A stretch of DNA of 64,000 nucleotides from Neobacillus sp. FSL H8-0543 (GTDB taxonomy: Bacteria > Bacillota > Bacilli > Bacillales > Cytobacillaceae), in the NCBI RefSeq assembly GCF_038592905.1, contig NZ_CP151943.1:1366501-1430500 (forward strand). Direction: 5' to 3'. The notes beneath the pieces are model-generated. The model ran no database searches. It was not told where the DNA came from and saw only the letters and a program-made list of their open reading frames with translations. This document shows, one piece after another, positions 38,187 to 46,448 of the stretch. A program made the position numbers and the translations under genes. Positions within the stretch are counted from its first letter, which is position 1, and every line of letters begins with the position of its first letter.

Positions 38187-40574
38187 TTAGTTACGTAATG
38201 GTTTTCCTTTTACGAGCATATGCTGCATGCGCTGCTGTGTCTTTGGCTCACTAATTAGGCTTAAGAATGCTTCTCTTTCTAAATCTAATAAATATTGTTC
38301 ATCTACCTCGGTACCAAATGGCACTTTTCCGCCGGCGATGACATAAGCAATTTTCTTGGCAATTTTCACATCATGCTCTGAAAGATAACCAGACAGACGC
38401 ATTCCTTCTGCACCAAGTAAAAGGGTGGCATAGCCTGTTTCACCTGTAACCGGAATCTTTTTGCGCACCTTTGGCTTATACCCTTTTTCACTTAAAGCAA
38501 GGACTGCCTGCTTCGCATCGTATAGCAAATGGTCACTATTAAAGCTAACTCCATCAGCAAAATTCAAGAAATTATTTTCGCGTGCTTCCTCAGCAGATGT
38601 AGATACCTTCGCAGTCGCGATGGTTTCAAAAACCTTATTAGCCACTGCCTGAAGGTCAAAATTAACACCGTTTGGTATGCCTTCTAAGTGTTTAATATAA
38701 AGTTCTTTGTTTCCACCTCCGCCAGGAAGTAAGCCAACACCGACTTCAACAAGGCCCATATAGGTTTCTGAAGATGCTTGAATTTGTGCCGCAGGCAAGC
38801 AAACCTCTGCACCGCCGCCAAGCGTCATTCCAAATGGTGCGGCAACGACAGGCTTAGAGCTGTACTTGACTTTTAACAAGGCACTATGAAGGTGGCGGAC
38901 AACCATATCAAGTTCATAAATATTGTCATCCTGTGCTTCCATTAGCATCATCGCAAGATTCGCCCCAACACAGAAGTTTTTACCTTGATTCCCTATCACA
39001 AGGCCCTTGTAATTCTTCTCAACTTCATCGACCGCAAAGTTTATCATTTGAACGATATCGAGACCAATTGCATTATTAGGTGAATGGAACTCTAGCAGTG
39101 CGACGCCATCGCCAATATCAATCAGGCTAGCACCACTGTTCTTTTTAATAACACCCTTCTGCTTCTTTACCTTTTTAAGGTCAATCACCTTTGGATTAAA
39201 CTCCACTAGTGTATATTCACCGTTATTATAAAAATAAAGGTCCCCATTTTCTTCTTTGTAGAAGGAGGTATTTCCTTTTTCTAACATTTCCGTTACCCAA
39301 ACAGGTACCTCTCCGCCAGATTCTTGGATCTTTTGAACAGATTTTTCAACGCCAATCGCATCCCATGTTTCAAATGGGCCTTTATCCCAGCCAAATCCCC
39401 ATTTCATGGCACGGTCGATTGTAACGATATCATCAGCAATTTCACCTAATAGCTGTGCAGAATAAAGGAGCGATTGACTTAAGGTATTCCATAAGAATTT
39501 TCCTGCACGATCTTCTGCATAAACAAGCGCTTTCATTTTGTTTGCAGAGCCTTTTTCCTGCTTGCTTGCTTCCGTAGCAGCTGTTTTTAGTTTTTTCCGC
39601 GGAATATATTCCAATGTTGTTGGGTCCAGTTCAAGAATTTCTTTCCCTTGCTTGAGGAAGAATCCTTGACCAGCCTTACTCCCGATCCAGCCTTTTTCAA
39701 GCATTTCCTTCATGAAAGCTGGGACCTCAAAGACTTCCTTCTCTTTCCCTTGCACCTGCTCATAGACATTATTTGCGACATGGGCAAATGTATCTAATCC
39801 AACCACATCAAGTGTACGGAAAGTAGCGCTTGATGGGCGTCCAACTAACGGACCAGTAATCGAGTCAATTTCACCGACACTATAGCCTCCCTTAAGCATT
39901 TCTTGAACTGTAACAAGGAGTCCATAAGTACCTATGCGGTTAGCTATAAAGTTTGGTGTATCCTTTGCTTCGACTACACCTTTTCCTAATACATCCTCAC
40001 CAAAAGTTTTCATAAAAGAAAGGACTTCCGGATCTGTATATTGAGTTGGGATGACTTCTAATAATTTTAAGTATCTAGGCGGGTTAAAGAAGTGGGTTCC
40101 AAGGAAGTTCCTTTTGAAATCCTCTGATCTGCCTTCGACCATTGCTTCTACCGAAATTCCTGAGGTATTTGAGCTGACAAGACTGCCAGGTTTACGATAT
40201 TGTTCAACCTTTTCAAAAACCTGCTTTTTCACCTGAAGGTTTTCAACAACTACTTCAATCACCCAGTCGACATCTTTTAATTTAATTAAATCGTCCTCAA
40301 GGTTTCCAGCCTCAATTAATCCCAGGTTTTTTTTCACAGTTAGTGGTGCCGGCTTTTGCTTTAATAATTTTTGGATAGCCGTTGTACTGATGCGGTTACG
40401 TACCTGTGAATCAGCTAATGTTAGTCCTTTGGCTTCTTCTTCCTTCGTTAACTCCCTTGGCACAATATCCAGCAAAAGAGTAGGTATGCCTATGTTTGCT
40501 AAGTGAGCAGCAATTCCCGATCCCATTACGCCTGATCCTAAAACAGCTGCCTTTTTAATAAGTTGGTTCAACAT
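38187..40574 (-). CDS. fadN: 3-hydroxyacyl-CoA dehydrogenase / enoyl-CoA hydratase
   Basis: Bifunctional beta-oxidation enzyme of 795 residues. The N-terminal dehydrogenase has AAVLGSGVMGSGIAAHLA (residues about 8-25) and the second dehydrogenase domain follows. The C-terminal third is an enoyl-CoA hydratase fold (ALLEFHSPNNAIGLD, GNQGKNFCVGANLAM, GGAEVCLPA). The order dehydrogenase then hydratase is reversed from E. coli FadB, as known for Bacillus FadN. ATG at 40574 follows GGGGGAGACA. First gene of the operon, with a FadR operator just upstream. Confidence 0.96.
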   Translation of the reverse strand: MLNQLIKKAAVLGSGVMGSGIAAHLANIGIPTLLLDIVPRELTKEEEAKGLTLADSQVRNRISTTAIQKLLKQKPAPLTVKKNLGLIEAGNLEDDLIKLKDVDWVIEVVVENLQVKKQVFEKVEQYRKPGSLVSSNTSGISVEAMVEGRSEDFKRNFLGTHFFNPPRYLKLLEVIPTQYTDPEVLSFMKTFGEDVLGKGVVEAKDTPNFIANRIGTYGLLVTVQEMLKGGYSVGEIDSITGPLVGRPSSATFRTLDVVGLDTFAHVANNVYEQVQGKEKEVFEVPAFMKEMLEKGWIGSKAGQGFFLKQGKEILELDPTTLEYIPRKKLKTAATEASKQEKGSANKMKALVYAEDRAGKFLWNTLSQSLLYSAQLLGEIADDIVTIDRAMKWGFGWDKGPFETWDAIGVEKSVQKIQESGGEVPVWVTEMLEKGNTSFYKEENGDLYFYNNGEYTLVEFNPKVIDLKKVKKQKGVIKKNSGASLIDIGDGVALLEFHSPNNAIGLDIVQMINFAVDEVEKNYKGLVIGNQGKNFCVGANLAMMLMEAQDDNIYELDMVVRHLHSALLKVKYSSKPVVAAPFGMTLGGGAEVCLPAAQIQASSETYMGLVEVGVGLLPGGGGNKELYIKHLEGIPNGVNFDLQAVANKVFETIATAKVSTSAEEARENNFLNFADGVSFNSDHLLYDAKQAVLALSEKGYKPKVRKKIPVTGETGYATLLLGAEGMRLSGYLSEHDVKIAKKIAYVIAGGKVPFGTEVDEQYLLDLEREAFLSLISEPKTQQRMQHMLVKGKPLRN

Positions 40575-40595
40575 TGTCTCCCCCTTCAAGTCCTT

Positions 40596-40613
40596 TGAAT
40601 GAACACTCATTCA
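40596..40613. promoter_or_regulatory. FadR operator of the fadN operon
   Basis: TGAATGAACACTCATTCA is a perfect 7-bp inverted repeat matching the Bacillus FadR box (TGAATGA-N4-TCATTCA). It lies 22 bp upstream of the fadN start, and a half-site TGAATGA occurs at 40640. A TTGACA-like -35 is nearby on the minus strand (around 40617-40622). Long-chain acyl-CoA should relieve repression. Confidence 0.88.
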
Positions 40614-40717
40614 TTTTTTTGTCAAAAAAAATACATATTTGAATGAGTTCTTACTATTTACTATAGAATATTTCAAAAATTTGCGCAATGATTATACGCG
40701 GAAAATTTCATTTTTTT

Positions 40718-40731
40718 TGAAAACACTTACA
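40718..40731. promoter_or_regulatory. Candidate cre (CcpA) site between fadN and yuzL
   Basis: TGAAAACACTTACA fits the cre pattern except A for G in the central CG. It is 144 bp upstream of fadN and 51 bp upstream of yuzL. Catabolite repression of the FadR regulon is known in B. subtilis. Confidence 0.35.
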
Positions 40732-40781
40732 AATTAATATTTTTTCTTTTCTGGGCATCCTATTATCTGAGGTGATAATCC

Positions 40782-41033
40782 ATGGGTAAAATGAAGAAAA
40801 ACCCTTCAAGTAGAGGGGTAAGCGCTGCTAGCGTGCAAGGAAATGCTGGACCAGGCGCAGAAAACACAACCGGCCCTGATAAAAAAACAGTCAGAACAAC
40901 CAATACAAGAAGTAAATTGCAACACCCCTATAGTTACATGAGAGGGACCCCCGCTTTACCTTACATTTATCAAGAGGATGAAGGACATCTTGCTTGGTTT
41001 TCACCGGTGAGTTGGCCTTCATCGAGCGGATGA
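40782..41033 (+). CDS. yuzL: YuzL small protein, apparently frameshifted into tandem array 2
   Basis: The N-terminus (GKMKKNPSSRGVSAASVQGN, residues 2-21) is the YuzL family signature, behind GAGGTGATAATCC. YuzL proteins are normally about 45 residues. Here the open frame is 83 residues, and its last part reads through the first repeat unit, where the stop (41031-41033) lies. Adding one A to the run of seven A at 40881-40887 restores an ending SQNNQYKK followed by TAA at 40913-40915, which looks like a normal YuzL tail. So a one-base deletion, real or a homopolymer sequencing error, is likely. Position between fadN and fadM matches B. subtilis. Function unknown. Confidence 0.75.
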   Translation: MGKMKKNPSSRGVSAASVQGNAGPGAENTTGPDKKTVRTTNTRSKLQHPYSYMRGTPALPYIYQEDEGHLAWFSPVSWPSSSG

Positions 41034-41647
41034 AGGACATCTTGCTTGGTTTTCACCGGTGAGTTGGCCTTCATCGAGCTTATGAAGGACATCTTGTTTG
41101 GTTTTCATCGGTGAGTTGGCCTTCATCGAGCGGATGAAGGACATCTTGCTTGGTTTTTATCGGTGAGTTGGCCTTCATCGAGCGGATGAAGGACATCTTG
41201 CTTGGTTTTTATCGCCGAGTTGGCCTTCATCGAGCGGATGAAGGACAACTTGCTTGGTTTTCATCGCCGAGTTGGTCTTCATCGAGCGGATGAAGGACAT
41301 CTTGCTTGGTTTTCATCGCCGAGTTGGCCTTCATCGAGCGGATGAAGGACATCTTGCCTGGTTTTCATCGCCAAGTTGGCCTTCATCGAGCGGATGAAGG
41401 ACATCTTGCCTGGTTTTCATCGCCGAGTTGGCCTTCATCGGGCTTATGAAGGACATCTTGTTTGGTTTTCATCGCCGAGTTGGCCTTCATCGAGCGGATG
41501 AAGGACATCTTGCCTGGTTTTCATCGCCGAGTTGGCCTTCATCGGGCTTATGAAGGACATCTTGCTTGGTTTTCACCGGTGAGTTGGCCTTCATCGGGCT
41601 TATGAAGGACATCTTGCTTGGTTTTTATCGGTGAGTTGGCCTTCATT
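40977..41647. repeat. Tandem array 2: thirteen units of 52 bp
   Basis: Units begin with (G)ATGAAGGACATCTTG at about 40978 and repeat every 52 bp to about 41601. GATGAAGG at the start of each unit pairs with CCTTCATC at its end. The stem can extend inward through CA/TG and CT/AG with G-U pairs. Between units CCTTCATC-GAGCG-GATGAAGG makes an alternative tight hairpin. Variants alternate in the centre (TCACCGGTGA or TCATCGCCGA) and in the linker (GAGCGG or GGGCTT). It lies between yuzL (+) and fadM (-). Confidence 0.95.
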
Positions 41648-41672
41648 GAGTTATGACTATTTTTCTGAGAAC

Positions 41673-41715
41673 AAAAAAATAGATGCCCTAAATGCGAATC
41701 TGAAAGGGTCATCTA
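41673..41715 (-). terminator. Terminator of fadM
   Basis: On the minus strand TAGATGACCCT pairs with AGGGCATCTA, followed by seven T. Confidence 0.8.
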
Positions 41716-41750
41716 CTGTATTACTATTCGAATCTAACAAGCCTTTCCTG

Positions 41751-42668
41751 CTATTTCTTAAACATACCCTTCAGCACAAACCAAACATTGGCAGGGCGTT
41801 CTGCCAACCGGCGCATGAAATAGCCGTACCAGTCCGTTCCAAATGGCACATAAACTCGGAAAGTGTATCCTTCCTTTGCTAATTCAAGATGTCTTTCTGA
41901 ACGGATACCATAAAGCATTTGGAACTCAAATTGGTCCCTTGAGAGACCATACTCCTTTTCCAGTTCGATTGTATATTGAATCATTGCTTCATCGTGAGAG
42001 GCAACGGCAGTGTAGTTTCCATTTAATAATTGTTTTTTGATAATCTTTTTATAGTTTTCATCAACATCGGCCTTTTCAGGGAAAGCAACCTCTGGTGACT
42101 CTTTATATGCACCCTTAACTAGCCTTAGGTTTGGATGTAAACTATCTAAATCATCCACATCCCTTGCTACCCGATATAGATAGGCCTGTAAAACCGTGCC
42201 TACATTATCATAGTCTCTTCTTAGCTCTTTAAAAATATCAATCGTTTTTTGACAGCGCTCAAAGTCTTCCATATCTATTGTGACAAATACATTATTCTCT
42301 TTAGCCGCCTCTAGGATACGACGCATATTTCCCATCACAAGCTCATCGGAAATATCAAGACCGATAGAAGTCATTTTTAATGAAAGCTGAGAATTAAGTT
42401 TTTCACGTCCGATGGCTCGGATCGCAGCAATGGATTGATCCGTTCTCTCAATTGCTTCTTTTTCGTTATCGACAAACTCTCCCAAATAGTCGATCGTTAC
42501 GGCAAGTCCTTTTCTGTTTAATTCTTTTATCACTTTAACAGACTGCTCGATTGTCTCTCCAGCAACGAAACGGGACGCGCCAAAACGTAAGCCGTATCTC
42601 CTCGCAGCTTTTGTAAGCGCTTTATTCTGTGATAAAAATAAGAAGAAATTCTTCATCACCTGTTCCAT
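41751..42668 (-). CDS. fadM: Proline dehydrogenase family protein FadM/YusM
   Basis: FAD-dependent TIM-barrel protein of 305 residues oxidising proline to pyrroline-5-carboxylate. Family blocks include RFVAGETIEQSVKVI (about residue 32), TIDYLGEFV, VTIDMEDF, LRLVKGAYKESPEVAFP (about residue 190) and the C-terminal RVYVPFGTDWYGYFMRRLAERP. ATG at 42668 lies behind GGGGGAAACA. It lies in the fad region as B. subtilis yusM does; a cre-like site overlaps the region just upstream. It is a proline dehydrogenase by family despite the fad name. Confidence 0.92.
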   Translation of the reverse strand: MEQVMKNFFLFLSQNKALTKAARRYGLRFGASRFVAGETIEQSVKVIKELNRKGLAVTIDYLGEFVDNEKEAIERTDQSIAAIRAIGREKLNSQLSLKMTSIGLDISDELVMGNMRRILEAAKENNVFVTIDMEDFERCQKTIDIFKELRRDYDNVGTVLQAYLYRVARDVDDLDSLHPNLRLVKGAYKESPEVAFPEKADVDENYKKIIKKQLLNGNYTAVASHDEAMIQYTIELEKEYGLSRDQFEFQMLYGIRSERHLELAKEGYTFRVYVPFGTDWYGYFMRRLAERPANVWFVLKGMFKK

Positions 42669-42681
42669 GTTGTTTCCCCCT

Positions 42682-42695
42682 TGTAAGCGATACCA
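42682..42695. promoter_or_regulatory. Candidate cre (CcpA) site upstream of fadM
   Basis: TGTAAGCGATACCA fits TGWAANCGNTNWCA at all but one fixed position. It sits only 14 bp upstream of the fadM start codon next to the ribosome site. Confidence 0.35.
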
Positions 42696-42853
42696 AATAT
42701 ATAAAAAAAAGAATCCAAACATTAACTCTCATTATTTTATCATCAGAAATGTTTTTTGAATATAACTTTTATAAACAGTTTATATTGCATATTTAGACTT
42801 GATTGAGAGATTCTAATGAGGTAAAGGAAAAAATAAAGCAGGAGGGGTATTTT

Positions 42854-43138
42854 ATGCAGCAACAAAATATGAATATGCAAAATCAACAGGGAACGATGCA
42901 ACAGCCTCCGGGAGTCATCTCAACGAAAGACTCTCTATATTTAAAAGATATGATGTCATGGAATTTACTTGCAGCTAAAAAGGCTCACTTTTTTGCCGGG
43001 CATTGTCAGGATCCAGAGTTAAAAGCAGAAGCTGAGAAATGCGGTCAAATGCACCAACGACATTATCAGCAGATACTTGCTCACTTAGGCGGTCATATCA
43101 ATCAGCAACAACAATCACCACAAAATAATCTTCAATAA
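42854..43138 (+). CDS. Spore coat protein, CotF/YusN-like
   Basis: Protein of 94 residues with a Met/Gln/Asn-rich N-terminus and the CotF core (STKDSLYLKDMMSWNLLAAKK at about residues 20-40, conserved part). The rest is helical with a Gln-rich tail. ATG at 42854 behind GGAGGGG. A spore-coat location is inferred from family. It forms a pair with the next gene 22 bp downstream; the locus corresponds to yusN in B. subtilis. Confidence 0.85.
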   Translation: MQQQNMNMQNQQGTMQQPPGVISTKDSLYLKDMMSWNLLAAKKAHFFAGHCQDPELKAEAEKCGQMHQRHYQQILAHLGGHINQQQQSPQNNLQ

Positions 43139-43160
43139 CTTTTGAAAGGAGTTTAAGCTC

Positions 43161-43505
43161 ATGAACCAACCACAAAATCAGCAAAAGTTCCAAAACCCTG
43201 AGACACAGGTTCCGAAAACACCGCAAATGAATGATCGTGACTTTATTAATGATTTATTGACAACGGAAAAGTATATGACAACCTCTTATAATATGGCGTT
43301 AAATGAAGCCAGCCACGATGGTCTATACAATGATATATTACAAATATTCACTGAAACACAAAATTGTCAAAGAAATCTTTACAACTTGATGTTTAGAAAA
43401 GGCTGGTATGCCATCGAATCAGAGGACCAACAAAAGCTCCAGCAATCGTATCAGCAATTCCAAGGATATACGAATCAATTTCCAACTGGAAACGGACTTC
43501 AATAA
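43161..43505 (+). CDS. yusN: Spore coat protein, CotF family
   Basis: Protein of 114 residues with the CotF-domain opening NDRDFINDLLTTEKYMTTSY (about residues 24-43) and a four-helix, ferritin-like pattern ending in a Gln-rich tail. ATG behind GAAAGGAG. It is co-transcribed with the preceding CotF-like gene and followed by a strong terminator. The yusN symbol is by position and could apply to either of the pair. Confidence 0.85.
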   Translation: MNQPQNQQKFQNPETQVPKTPQMNDRDFINDLLTTEKYMTTSYNMALNEASHDGLYNDILQIFTETQNCQRNLYNLMFRKGWYAIESEDQQKLQQSYQQFQGYTNQFPTGNGLQ

Positions 43506-43512
43506 TCCTACA

Positions 43513-43558
43513 AAAAAATAACACGTTAGGCTTTAGCTGCCTGACGTGTTATTTTTTT
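43513..43558. terminator. Bidirectional terminator between coat gene and yusU
   Basis: AATAACACGTTAGGC pairs with GCCTGACGTGTTATT (one mismatch) with flanking A and T runs. The yusU stop overlaps it. Confidence 0.88.
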
Positions 43559-43800
43559 GAAGCCTTTCGATGCTGTTCATTTAGTTCTTTTATTTCCTTA
43601 ATAATCTCTTTCATTTCTTCCTTTGCTTCTGGGTAAAGTTCATTCCAATGCTTAGCTAAGGCTGGCATCGACTTAGCAATATGGGTATATAAAGCCCATG
43701 CCTTCACCTTTTCCTTAGTATCCTCATTTGTTTCACCTAGGAGCAATTCACTATACTTTTCAAGTAAAGCTTCGAACTGCTGAGCAAATGCTTTCTCCAT
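43549..43800 (-). CDS. yusU: YusU family protein (DUF2573)
   Basis: Helical, charged protein of 83 residues (EKAFAQQFEALLEKYSELLL at residues 2-21) with a central KVKAWALYTHIAKSMPALAKHW segment. ATG at 43800 follows GGAGGGTGCTACG. It overlaps the 3' end of the fhuF-like gene by 41 bases in another frame, indicating tight coupling. The yusU-yusV neighbourhood matches B. subtilis. Function unknown. Confidence 0.8.
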   Translation of the reverse strand: MEKAFAQQFEALLEKYSELLLGETNEDTKEKVKAWALYTHIAKSMPALAKHWNELYPEAKEEMKEIIKEIKELNEQHRKASKK

Positions 43801-44554
43801 CGTAGCACCCTCCATCCTTGGCAATATAAGTACATGGACATGTTTTACAGCGCTTCGAACTCGGCAATTGATAAGAGAAACAACAAGTCTTCCGCACTCT
43901 TATCTCTTCCTGAAATTCTTCCAGGTACTTCTTTTCACTTTGGTATTTTTGCAGCGGATTGTTATGGTAACGTCCAAATAACTCTCCCTCTGCTTCTGAA
44001 AACAAATAATGAAAATCGCTTTTAACATAAGGGTTATCGCTATTCTTTAGTTCCGTTTCGTAAAGCCAAAATAAATAGATAGCAATATTTTCCCATAAAA
44101 TCAGCCTTGAAATTTTATAGTTTTTTTCTAACTGCTCAATAATCGGATAAATATTATTGGCAAACAACTCACGAAAGGTCTCTCTTCTCCATTCGTCACG
44201 GTCTTCGCCATTCCACTCCTCAATAGATAGATCCTTAAGAGAAATCTTCGGTAGCCAATCTTTGCCGCGCTCTGGCTTTTCCATTTCAATATTATCCATT
44301 GAAAGGTTTATTTTTTTATTGCTGGCTGACATCGCATAAAGCGAAATAACGGCAATAAATGCATACCTTTTGATAAAAATGGACGCGGCAACCTTCTCTG
44401 AAGGAGTACCCAGTGAGTAAGTAAGTTCTTTGAACAAGTTTGCTAATAATGTTTTGTCCATTAAATCAGCAATGGTAAAAGTGTGCTGTAAATTGCTGCT
44501 AAGTCTGTATTTTTGTAAATGGAGCAGGCCATTTTCCTCTAACAGTTTAACCAT
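43760..44554 (-). CDS. FhuF-type [2Fe-2S] ferric-siderophore reductase-like protein
   Basis: Protein of 264 residues whose C-terminus carries the FhuF cluster motif CC-x10-C-x2-C (CCFSYQLPSSKRCKTC, about residues 228-243). Family members reduce iron in imported ferric siderophores in the cytoplasm. The N-terminal part is divergent and helical. The start overlaps the ATPase gene by 8 bases and the ribosome site is weak, so translation is probably coupled. Together with the permeases and ATPase it completes an import-and-release unit. Confidence 0.85.
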   Translation of the reverse strand: MVKLLEENGLLHLQKYRLSSNLQHTFTIADLMDKTLLANLFKELTYSLGTPSEKVAASIFIKRYAFIAVISLYAMSASNKKINLSMDNIEMEKPERGKDWLPKISLKDLSIEEWNGEDRDEWRRETFRELFANNIYPIIEQLEKNYKISRLILWENIAIYLFWLYETELKNSDNPYVKSDFHYLFSEAEGELFGRYHNNPLQKYQSEKKYLEEFQEEIRVRKTCCFSYQLPSSKRCKTCPCTYIAKDGGCYDGESICSAVRSFT

Positions 44555-45371
44555 GGGAAGCTACCGCATTCTTTAGGATACGTCTTCCCTTACCGTATGG
44601 GATACAAAGCGGTGTGCCGAAAAGCGGATCAATTGTTACCTCGCACTCCATCCCGAATACATTTTTTACAAGGCTGCAATTAATCACAAACTCTGGCTTC
44701 CCTTGCGCATAAACCTTCTGATCCTTAATCGCTACGATATTGTGAGCGTAACGGCAGGCAAGATTGAGGTCATGAAGTACCATAACAACCGTTCTATTTT
44801 CTTCTTCATTCAATTCAAAAAGTAAGTCAAGAATTTCAATTTGATGTGCCATATCTAAATAGGTTGTTGGTTCATCCAACAGAATCACATCGGTATCCTG
44901 AGCGAGGGTCATCGCAATCCAGGCACGCTGCCTTTGACCACCCGATAGAGAGTCGACAGTCCGCTCTTTTAACTCCTCTAAACGAGTGGCCTTGAGCGCG
45001 TCATTTACCATTCTTTCATCCTTTTCTGACCATTGTTTTAACCACGATTGGTGAGGATATCTGCCCTGTTTTACAAGCTGCAGGACGGTCAATCCTTCAG
45101 GTGCAGACGGAGATTGTGGCAGAATCGCCATTTTTTTAGCCACTTCCTTTGTTGAAAGCTTCGCAATCGCATCACCTTCTAAAAGCACAGCACCTGATTT
45201 TGGCTTCAAAAGACGGGCAATTGAACGAAGAAGAGTTGATTTCCCACATCCATTTCCGCCAATAAACACGGTAACTTCACCCTTAGGAATGGTTAAGTTC
45301 AACTCATCAATGATGAGGGTCTCTCCATATGAAAGTGATAAATCTTTCGTTTCAATCGCACTTTTCATCAT
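44547..45371 (-). CDS. yusV: Iron-siderophore ABC transporter ATPase
   Basis: FecE/FhuC-type ATPase of 274 residues with Walker A GGNGCGKS (about residue 38), signature LSGGQRQRAW, Walker B VILLDEPTTYLD and switch histidine MVLHDLN. B. subtilis YusV serves several siderophore permeases. Here the gene is directly downstream of its two permeases (21 bp) and upstream of the FhuF-like gene, and Fur boxes lie ahead of the operon. Confidence 0.93.
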   Translation of the reverse strand: MMKSAIETKDLSLSYGETLIIDELNLTIPKGEVTVFIGGNGCGKSTLLRSIARLLKPKSGAVLLEGDAIAKLSTKEVAKKMAILPQSPSAPEGLTVLQLVKQGRYPHQSWLKQWSEKDERMVNDALKATRLEELKERTVDSLSGGQRQRAWIAMTLAQDTDVILLDEPTTYLDMAHQIEILDLLFELNEEENRTVVMVLHDLNLACRYAHNIVAIKDQKVYAQGKPEFVINCSLVKNVFGMECEVTIDPLFGTPLCIPYGKGRRILKNAVASHG

Positions 45372-45392
45372 GCCAGCCCCTTTATACCTGAA

Positions 45393-46448
45393 TTAATTAT
45401 TTCTTGTCTTAAAAAGTAAGTAGATAAAATATGGAGCACCGATTCCTGCTGTAAACACGCCTGCAGGAATTTCCAGTGGAGAAAACAACGTTCTTCCAAT
45501 TAAATCAGCTAGCATCACTAGAATACCGCCAATTAATGCCGAAGCAGGTAATAAAGCGCCAAAAGAAGAACCGACCAGCCTGCGCGCCATATGTGGTGCC
45601 ATTAAACCAACAAAGCCAATTCCTCCGGCAAAAGCAACCGCACTTCCAATGAGGGCAGTACTAATCATTAGCAGGCCAAATCGTTGTCTTTGTACCTTTC
45701 CGCCCAAACCTATTGCTACCTCATCACCAAGCTCTTGAATATTTATCGTTCTTGCGGCAATCATCGCAATAAGGAGAAATAGTACGGTCCACGGCAAAAG
45801 TGTAGCAACATTATTCCAATTAGATCCGTAAACGGTCCCCGTAATCCATATATTTGCTTGGCTAGCCTGATAGATAGGGCCGAGGATCATCATTAAAGTA
45901 GTTACTGCCTGCATTAGCGTGGATATTCCAATCCCGATTAATACCAGCCGAATCGGTGAAACTCCATTTTTCCAAGCCAGGAAGTAAACTAAAAAAGCAA
46001 CAACCGCCGCACCCAAAAAGGCTGCTAACGGTAACCAATTTATACTTACAGTCAACGCATTATTTTCATCACTGAAAAACGCCAAAAATCCTACAACCGC
46101 TACTGCTGCTCCCCCAGTAATTCCGAGAATATCTGGGGAAGCTAACGGATTTCTAATCATCCCCTGCAAGATCCCGCCGGCAACTGCTAAGGAGATCCCA
46201 ACTAGAAGGGCTATGATAATTCTTGGTAATCTGAAGGAGGTAATGATAAGTGTTTCCATATCTGGCCCGTTGCCAGCCAAAACCTTTAAAACTGTGAGCG
46301 GACTAATTTTCATTTCTCCTGTTCCCGTACTGATAACAAAGACCAGAAAGGAAATAATCATCAATACCATAAAAACATAGGCAGCTTTTCGGTCCATTAA
46401 GAAAGAGAAGTTCCCTTTAAATAAGCGAATATTTTTGTATTTGCTCAT
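45393..46448 (-). CDS. FecCD-family iron-siderophore permease
   Basis: Membrane protein of 351 residues with nine to ten hydrophobic segments. FecCD motifs include RLPRIIIALLVGISLAVAGG, IRNPLASPDILGITGG (about residues 100-115) and GFVGLMAPHMARRLVG near residue 290. Its start overlaps the first permease stop (ATGA), so the two subunits are translated together. It resembles the YfhA/YfiZ pair of schizokinen/arthrobactin uptake in B. subtilis; the siderophore cannot be deduced. Confidence 0.92.
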   Translation of the reverse strand: MSKYKNIRLFKGNFSFLMDRKAAYVFMVLMIISFLVFVISTGTGEMKISPLTVLKVLAGNGPDMETLIITSFRLPRIIIALLVGISLAVAGGILQGMIRNPLASPDILGITGGAAVAVVGFLAFFSDENNALTVSINWLPLAAFLGAAVVAFLVYFLAWKNGVSPIRLVLIGIGISTLMQAVTTLMMILGPIYQASQANIWITGTVYGSNWNNVATLLPWTVLFLLIAMIAARTINIQELGDEVAIGLGGKVQRQRFGLLMISTALIGSAVAFAGGIGFVGLMAPHMARRLVGSSFGALLPASALIGGILVMLADLIGRTLFSPLEIPAGVFTAGIGAPYFIYLLFKTRNN

